This document shows, in pieces, positions 59,718 to 64,000 of a stretch of DNA of 64,000 nt. Under the pieces are notes generated by a model, which was not told the DNA's origin, made no database searches, and was given only the letters and a program-made list of their open reading frames with translations. Numbering within the stretch: the first letter of the stretch is position 1; every line of letters begins with the position of its first letter. Source of the DNA: Spirosoma profusum (lineage in GTDB: Bacteria; Bacteroidota; Bacteroidia; Cytophagales; Spirosomataceae); NCBI RefSeq assembly GCF_014699005.1, contig NZ_JACWZY010000007.1:248001-312000 (forward strand), in the 5' to 3' direction. Both the position numbers and the translations under genes were made by a program.

Positions 59718-59910
59718 GCCTGAAAACACATCCTGCCCCCGCTGTGGTCGCTCGTTTGAGTGCCGGGTAGGGAGCATTAACCTGTGCCAATGTCAGGCCA
59801 TTCGACTAACAGAAGCACAGCGGCAGTTTGTGAGTTCGTCGTATCAGGAATGTTTATGCGCTGAGTGTCTGCAAGTGCTTCAGACTGAACATATTCAGCT
59901 TGTTAACTAG
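59701..59910 (+). CDS. Cysteine-rich CWC-like protein
   Basis: This 69-residue protein has nine cysteines in the pattern CPRCGRSFEC, LCQCQ and CLCAEC, as in the cysteine-rich CWC family (PF14375), here with CQC in place of CWC. It probably binds zinc or another metal ion. Its ATG lies inside the end of the PAS gene (17-bp overlap in a different frame), so the two are translationally coupled. Function unknown. Confidence 0.82.
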   Translation: MNVIPKPENTSCPRCGRSFECRVGSINLCQCQAIRLTEAQRQFVSSSYQECLCAECLQVLQTEHIQLVN

Positions 59911-59990
59911 GCCGAGATAGCAAAACCCAGACTTTATTAATCGATACGTTCGCTTGTACTTGCTGACAGGTAGTCTCCTATTTTTTTTGC

Positions 59991-60040
59991 TTTTCATTTT
60001 TGCAACAACGTTGCAAAAATGAAAAATTGCCGTAATTTTG
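59991..60040 (+). promoter_or_regulatory. Palindromic operator overlapping the promoter of the reductase gene
   Basis: TTTTCATTTTTGCAAC and its exact complement flank AAC (59991-60025). The right arm contains TTG (60011-60013), which is followed 19 bp later by TAATTTTG (60033-60040); this matches the Bacteroidota -33/-7 consensus exactly. A repressor bound to the palindrome would cover the -33 element of the gene at 60105. Confidence 0.7.
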
Positions 60041-60104
60041 CCGTACTACTTGCCCTGATAACAGTCGGCAGGAGTTCATATATCCTACATCATACACAAA
60101 AAGC

Positions 60105-61016
60105 ATGGCTACATTACGCTCTGATTTTGAGGTTATTATAATTGGTGGCAGTTATGCCGGTTTGAGTGCGGCATTGGTATTAGGTAGGTCGCTACGTCGG
60201 GTATTGGTAGTGGATAATGGGAAACCGGCTAATCGTCAGACACCTCATTCGCATAGTTTTCTGACTCGTGACGGTACTACGCCCGCCGAACTAACCGCGA
60301 TTGCCCGCGAGCAGGCGCTGGCTTACCCGACGGTACAATTTATCGAAGCAACGGTTACGACGGTGGCTAAACACAATACTGGTTTTGTGGTATCAACCGA
60401 GACAGGTGACTCTTATTCGGCTAGTCGATTGTTGCTGGCTACTGGTCTCAACGATGAATTACTACCAATTCCTGGGATGGCTGAATGCTGGGGAATATCC
60501 GCCTTGCATTGTCCATACTGTCATGGGTATGAAGTACATGGACAGGCGCTCGGAGTACTTGCGAATGGTGATGAAGGTTTTGAATTCAGTCGATTGATTC
60601 ATCACTGGAGTCCACAACTCACGCTGTTTACAAACGGGCCATCTATCCTGTCGGCAGAACAGACAAGCGCGCTATGTCGACATGAAATCAGTATCATTCA
60701 AACACCGCTTTCGGCTGTTATTCATCAGAACGGCCAGCTAAGCAGCCTGTTATTGGCCGACCAAACCCAATATCCATTGGCGGCTTTGTTTGTTCGTGCA
60801 GTTGTTCGACAGGCATCGCCGATTGCTCAGCAGCTAGGTTGTCTACACGATGACATGGGCTTTGTGCAGGTCGATGGGTTTGGTCATACCAGCGTACCGG
60901 GCGTTTTTGCCGCTGGCGATACACATACAATGATGCGGCAGGTGATGGTTGCCGGAACCAATGGTCTGAAGGCTGCAGTGGTTATTAACAAAGAGTTGAT
61001 TGAAGAAGCGTTCTGA
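60105..61016 (+). CDS. NAD(P)/FAD-dependent thioredoxin-reductase-like oxidoreductase
   Basis: This 303-residue protein has the FAD motif VIIIGGSYAGLSAALVLGR, the central NAD(P)-domain edge with GISALHCPYCHGYEVHG, and the second FAD motif VPGVFAAGD. The CPYC pair lies where thioredoxin reductase has its redox disulfide, but the domain pattern is that of the GliT/HlmI-like group, which often act as dithiol oxidases or transfer electrons to unknown partners. The NADPH GxGxxA motif is weak (LGVLANGDEG), so NAD(P)H use is uncertain. A palindrome overlaps its promoter. It is cytoplasmic. Confidence 0.9.
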   Translation: MATLRSDFEVIIIGGSYAGLSAALVLGRSLRRVLVVDNGKPANRQTPHSHSFLTRDGTTPAELTAIAREQALAYPTVQFIEATVTTVAKHNTGFVVSTETGDSYSASRLLLATGLNDELLPIPGMAECWGISALHCPYCHGYEVHGQALGVLANGDEGFEFSRLIHHWSPQLTLFTNGPSILSAEQTSALCRHEISIIQTPLSAVIHQNGQLSSLLLADQTQYPLAALFVRAVVRQASPIAQQLGCLHDDMGFVQVDGFGHTSVPGVFAAGDTHTMMRQVMVAGTNGLKAAVVINKELIEEAF

Positions 61017-61029
61017 ATCAACGTAGCAT

Positions 61030-61491
61030 TTACAGTAACCCTTTTGCCCGATCCATGGCCTGCTGCGTCTGTTGCTGCATGAGTTTGATGTTGGCCAGAA
61101 ATTCACGCTGAAGGTCGCGCAGCTGGTCGGCAGGCATATCTTTCGTGTCGTTATTGTTGTGGTGATGATGGTGGTGATGTTCCCCTTCGCCGTGTTCGTG
61201 GTGTTCGTGCTTCATACCGGGAACCTCCACTAGATTTTCTTCCCAGGTTTCAAAAGCCGTTTTCAGACTGTCGAGCGATTGCGTGATTGCTTTCGCTTCG
61301 GGCGTAGTTTTGAGGGCAAGGCGTGTTTTAACCGAATCAATCCGGTCGATCATCGGCTCCAGTTGCTCCTGAACTTCCGTGGCTTCGTTATGATAACGGG
61401 CCGCTTCCTCCAGAACAACTTTGTCAGTATCTGATTTCCCTGAACAAGCCGCCAGACCACACAACAGGACGGAAAAAATAACGTAGCGCAT
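61030..61491 (-). CDS. His-rich coiled-coil lipoprotein
   Basis: The protein is 153 residues from ATG 61491, where a normal lipoprotein signal starts; the lipobox ends LAAC (Cys16). The mature part is helical (VLEEAARYHNEATEVQEQLEPMIDRIDSVK) with a long His-rich stretch around KHEHHEHGEGEHHHHHHH (about residues 93-110) and a C-terminal helix ending in Gln-rich heptads. It is likely periplasmic and able to bind metal ions such as copper, nickel or zinc. It lies between a metal efflux operon and a MbnP/MbnH-like pair, supporting a role in metal homeostasis. No family is assigned. Confidence 0.8.
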   Translation of the reverse strand: MRYVIFSVLLCGLAACSGKSDTDKVVLEEAARYHNEATEVQEQLEPMIDRIDSVKTRLALKTTPEAKAITQSLDSLKTAFETWEENLVEVPGMKHEHHEHGEGEHHHHHHHNNNDTKDMPADQLRDLQREFLANIKLMQQQTQQAMDRAKGLL

Positions 61492-61595
61492 AAGTGAAGG
61501 TGTTTGGGGTAAATATACGTCCCTGCAACGTAGTTGCAAAGTTTTGAAATCGCTACGTTATAACGGCTCAGTTTTTGCTCTGGAAATAATGGGAG

Positions 61596-61778
61596 CTGTT
61601 TAAACTTTTATGTGAGCCGTTTTTGTCATGCTGAGGAACGAATCGGACCGCCGAAGCGGCATCTTAATGGTTCCAAACCTGAGAGTGAAGAACCGTTAAG
61701 ATGCCGCTTCGGCGGTCCGATTCGTTCCTCAGCATGACAAAAACACTCATTTTGGGATTATTTCAAAAGTTTAAACAG
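61596..61778. repeat. Largest palindromic element, TGTCATnCTGA family with paired insert
   Basis: The core TGTCATGCTGAGGAACGAA is followed by an extra segment TCGGACCGCCGAAGCGGC, and the complementary arm carries the matching insert. Outer arms CTGTTTAAACTTTT and AAAAGTTTAAACAG extend the symmetry. Total about 183 bp. Confidence 0.9.
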
Positions 61779-61871
61779 GATCATAGTTATATAATAAATA
61801 GCTGGAGATTAGTAGTAAATCATTGATCGTGAATTAATACGTTGTTTGAACGAACGATAGTTATTTTGATA

Positions 61872-61879
61872 TACCTTTG
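61872..61879 (+). promoter_or_regulatory. -7 promoter box
   Basis: TACCTTTG exactly matches TAnnTTTG and ends 7 bases before ATG 61887. A TTTG lies 23 bp upstream (61845-61848), slightly further than usual. Confidence 0.5.
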
Positions 61880-61886
61880 TCGGGTC

Positions 61887-62270
61887 ATGAAAAATGCAAT
61901 TCTCTACGTTCTTCTTATTGCTACGTTGCTGCCAACGGTGAGCCAGTGGGGAACGATTGCGTATTATCATGCCAATCGGGATTACATTGCCCGTGTACTC
62001 TGCCAGAATCGCAACCGGCCTGATTTACATTGCAATGGACAATGTTACCTGGCCAAACGCCTGAAAGCCCAGCAGGAAAAACAGGATAAGGAAACCACTC
62101 AGCGCGTGCAGAATAGCCCGGTTGTACAATTATTCTGTACTGATTTTTTAGGCTTTACGTTTACTGCTACGTCTATTACCGATCGGGAAAAGACTACTTT
62201 TAGCTACCTGCTCAAGCCTTATCTGGTTTTACGCTCCGCTGTTTTTCAGCCACCGATCACTCATTCCTAG
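61887..62270 (+). CDS. Small exported or membrane-anchored Cys-containing protein
   Basis: The protein is 127 residues from ATG 61887 (an in-frame TTG lies 45 bases upstream). A hydrophobic N-terminus MKNAILYVLLIATLLPTVSQ is followed by HANRDYIARVLCQNRNRPDLHCNGQCYLAKRLKAQQEK, a conserved-looking Cys/His cluster (C-x8-HC-NGQC). I recall similar small proteins near metal-related loci in Bacteroidota but cannot name a family. It precedes the MbnP-like gene on the same strand by 200 bp. A copper or redox role is inference. Confidence 0.7.
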   Translation: MKNAILYVLLIATLLPTVSQWGTIAYYHANRDYIARVLCQNRNRPDLHCNGQCYLAKRLKAQQEKQDKETTQRVQNSPVVQLFCTDFLGFTFTATSITDREKTTFSYLLKPYLVLRSAVFQPPITHS

Positions 62271-62470
62271 TCAATTTTTCTACAGGCCATTTTGGGCATT
62301 TATGACGTTCGTCGACAATAGATCGGCGTGAACTCTGTCATTCTTTATTATTTCCTTTAACTCATTTCCGGGCAATTCTTATACAGGTTAACTGGCTGTG
62401 AATCTGGCTATGAACGCTGCTATGTCGACTGTGTATGTTTTGTGCCCTATGTCAAAATCTTCTATTTAGC

Positions 62471-63301
62471 ATGATAACTAATTCTGTCGTTCGAATCTTC
62501 CTGCTGGCTTTGGTAACCAGTGCTACGTTCGTTTCGTGTAAAAAAACCGAGGAGGATGTAATTGATCCTGATACAAAAAACTCGGTGACTGTTGAGTTTG
62601 AAAATCGTGTGGGAGATCAAAAACTGATCCTGGGAACAACACCCTATAAAAATGCATCTGGCGAATCCTTTTCGCTCACCGCCCTGAATTATTTCGTGAG
62701 TAATATCTCACTCAAGAATGAAAATGGAACGGTTCAAAAGTTTCCAAATCAATACTTTCTGGTGAAGCAGACCGATGCTAAATCAAAGCTGATCACGTTA
62801 AAAGACGTACCATCCGGCAACTACACCGAAATGAGCTTTATGATTGGCGTCGATAGCCTTAAAAGCGTGTCGCCCGTTACAGAACGTACCGGCGTACTTG
62901 ACCCAACCAGTTATGGCGACGATGGCATGTACTGGTCATGGAATTCTGGCTACATCTTCCTGAAAATTGAAGGTACATCGGTTGCTGTTCCCAAAACGGT
63001 GAATGCCAATCAGAATTTTGCCATCCATGTTGGCGGTTATGGGGGTGGCTGGAACGGTTCTGCCAAAACGGTGAATAATCTTCGCACGATTACCGTACCT
63101 CTAACGACTAAAGCGACCGTACGGGCCAATATTGCACCCGAAGTACATTTGTTTGTCGACGCGCTGAAAATTTTTGATGGCCCCAATAAATTGAGTCTGG
63201 CTACTACAAATAGTGTGCACAGTCCGGCGGTGGCTACACCTGTGGCGGAGAACTACAAGACCATGTTTCAGGTCGATCATGTGCATAACAATAAGCAATA
63301 A
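62471..63301 (+). CDS. MbnP-like copper-binding lipoprotein
   Basis: The protein is 276 residues from ATG 62471, where the lipoprotein signal begins (lipobox FVSC, Cys23); another ATG 36 bases upstream is less likely. It matches the MbnP family: VEFENRVGDQKLILGTTPYKNASGESFSLTALNYFVSNISL near the start, a YGDDGMYWSWNSGYIFLKIEG central block with several Trp, and the late VHLFVDALKIFDG. In the characterised MbnP/MbnH system, MbnH oxidises a Trp of MbnP to kynurenine, creating a copper site. The MbnH-like gene follows directly here. No methanobactin genes are seen. Confidence 0.88.
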   Translation: MITNSVVRIFLLALVTSATFVSCKKTEEDVIDPDTKNSVTVEFENRVGDQKLILGTTPYKNASGESFSLTALNYFVSNISLKNENGTVQKFPNQYFLVKQTDAKSKLITLKDVPSGNYTEMSFMIGVDSLKSVSPVTERTGVLDPTSYGDDGMYWSWNSGYIFLKIEGTSVAVPKTVNANQNFAIHVGGYGGGWNGSAKTVNNLRTITVPLTTKATVRANIAPEVHLFVDALKIFDGPNKLSLATTNSVHSPAVATPVAENYKTMFQVDHVHNNKQ

Positions 63302-63353
63302 AAACCTGGCCCATAGGGCCCTCGGGCTTCTGGGTTTGAGAGCTAGCTACGTT

Positions 63354-64000
63354 ATGCGACTGATTTTTTGGCTGACAGGGCTGTGTACGGTACTTATGGG
63401 CTGCCAAAAAGCGGAACCAGACGCACAGCCTGAAGAACAGATATTTCAGAAACCAGCCAATTTCCCGGAGCCGGTTTATGCGCTGGATAGGAACCGTCCA
63501 ACAGCGGCTGGTATGCGGTTGGGCCGTGCGTTATTCTTTGATGCTACGCTTTCGCGCGATGGGTCTATTGCCTGTGCCGAGTGCCATAATCAGGCGTATG
63601 CGTTTACCCACCATCAGCACGACGTAAGTCATGGGATTGATAATCAGGTGGGTACTCGTAATTCGATGCCAATCCAGAATATGGCCTGGCAGTCAACGTT
63701 TTTCTGGGATGGCGGTGTACACGATCTCGATCTGGTGCCGATCGTACCCATTGAAAATCCGGTTGAGATGGACGAAAAATCGACCAACGTGATCAATAAA
63801 CTGCGGAAGAGCGCTAAATACCCAGCCATGTTCAAGGACGCTTTCGGCACTGATGAAATCAACGGCCCGCGCTTTTTGCAGGCGCTGTCGCAATTCATGC
63901 TGACGCTGGTGTCGGGAAATTCGCGCTATGATAAATGGGTGCGGAAAGAGCCGGGTGGTACACTTACCGACGATGAACAGACTGGCTTAACCCTATTTCG
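63354..64000 (+). CDS. MbnH/cytochrome c peroxidase-like dihaem protein, 5' part
   Basis: The gene runs off the window; 215 complete codons are visible. It starts with a lipobox ending LMGC (Cys17). The first haem-binding site is CAECH (Cys74, Cys77, His78), and the region RNSMPIQNMAWQSTFFWDGGVHDLDLVPIVPIENPVEM is typical of the CcpA/MauG/MbnH group. It starts 52 bp after the MbnP-like gene. It should be a periplasmic dihaem enzyme that oxidises a Trp on its MbnP partner. The second haem site lies beyond the window. Confidence 0.9.
   Translation, partial: MRLIFWLTGLCTVLMGCQKAEPDAQPEEQIFQKPANFPEPVYALDRNRPTAAGMRLGRALFFDATLSRDGSIACAECHNQAYAFTHHQHDVSHGIDNQVGTRNSMPIQNMAWQSTFFWDGGVHDLDLVPIVPIENPVEMDEKSTNVINKLRKSAKYPAMFKDAFGTDEINGPRFLQALSQFMLTLVSGNSRYDKWVRKEPGGTLTDDEQTGLTLF

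Larger units (their letters stand above)
61492..61886. other. Intergenic region with large palindrome
   Basis: About 395 bp between divergent genes, occupied mostly by the palindromic element 61596-61778. The promoter of the gene at 61887 is at its right end. No gene is visible. Confidence 0.5.

Noticed and set aside
1..64000. CRISPR arrays, tRNA or rRNA genes, integrases and transposases
   Set aside because: None seen. The palindromic elements are dispersed, not regularly spaced, and no recombinase or transposase reading frame was found.

Overview
The window is a chromosomal segment of a Bacteroidota bacterium. The evidence is two and a half SusC/SusD outer-membrane import pairs, many lipobox lipoproteins, a metallopeptidase with a type IX secretion C-terminal domain, TAnnTTTG-type -7 promoter boxes and almost no Shine-Dalgarno sequences. 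Composition and gene style suggest a Spirosoma-like member of the Cytophagales, which is inference. No rRNA, tRNA, CRISPR array, insertion sequence or integrase was seen.

Layout. 1-10.6 kb: the end of one SusC/SusD pair, then a six-gene operon (SusC, SusD, two small lipoproteins and a secreted M43 metallopeptidase). 10.7-15.3 kb (minus strand): a large secreted protein with three tandem repeats, a PA14 domain and a C-terminal HExxH domain resembling polymorphic-toxin metallopeptidases, followed by two paralogous lipoprotein genes that may encode immunity proteins and a third lipoprotein. 15.8-20.3 kb: another SusC/SusD pair. 20.6-31.4 kb: an OmpA-like protein, endonuclease III and a run of small housekeeping or stress genes (RibD_C/DHFR-like, DinB, AraC, cupin, alpha/beta hydrolase, SnoaL, glycolipid-binding, epoxide hydrolase, SDR). 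31.5-37 kb: a carbohydrate block (GH127-like, GH43-like, DUF1593) interrupted by an AT-rich nucleotidyltransferase gene. 37.1-41.7 kb: regulators (HxlR, AraC, Crp/Fnr) beside the DoxX and NAD(P)-binding oxidoreductase genes they probably control. 41.8-45.9 kb: a three-subunit periplasmic molybdenum aldehyde oxidoreductase (PaoABC type). 46-50 kb: an S66 peptidase, a Tat-exported SDR, a third RibD_C protein and an EVE-domain protein. 50-58.7 kb: a heavy-metal efflux operon (small His-rich protein, CzcA fused to a TolC-like factor, CzcB, P1B-4-type ATPase). 58.8-64 kb: small genes, a thioredoxin-reductase-like enzyme, a His-rich lipoprotein and a MbnP/MbnH-like copper pair cut by the window end.

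Three patterns cut across the annotation. (1) The pentamer ACGTA/TACGT is strongly enriched in coding and intergenic DNA on both strands, but is absent from 11341-13454, which covers the toxin-like C-terminal half and its two downstream lipoprotein genes; this suggests an imported cassette. (2) A family of intergenic palindromes beginning TGTCATnCTGA recurs at least eight times. Their arm sequences differ from copy to copy but remain complementary within each copy. (3) The AraC gene at 38.1 kb and the NmrA-like gene at 39.2 kb share an almost identical promoter: two 9-bp direct repeats 21 bp apart, then 19 bp, then a GAnTTTTG box. Related direct-repeat promoters precede the oxidoreductase genes at 30.7 and 40.8 kb.
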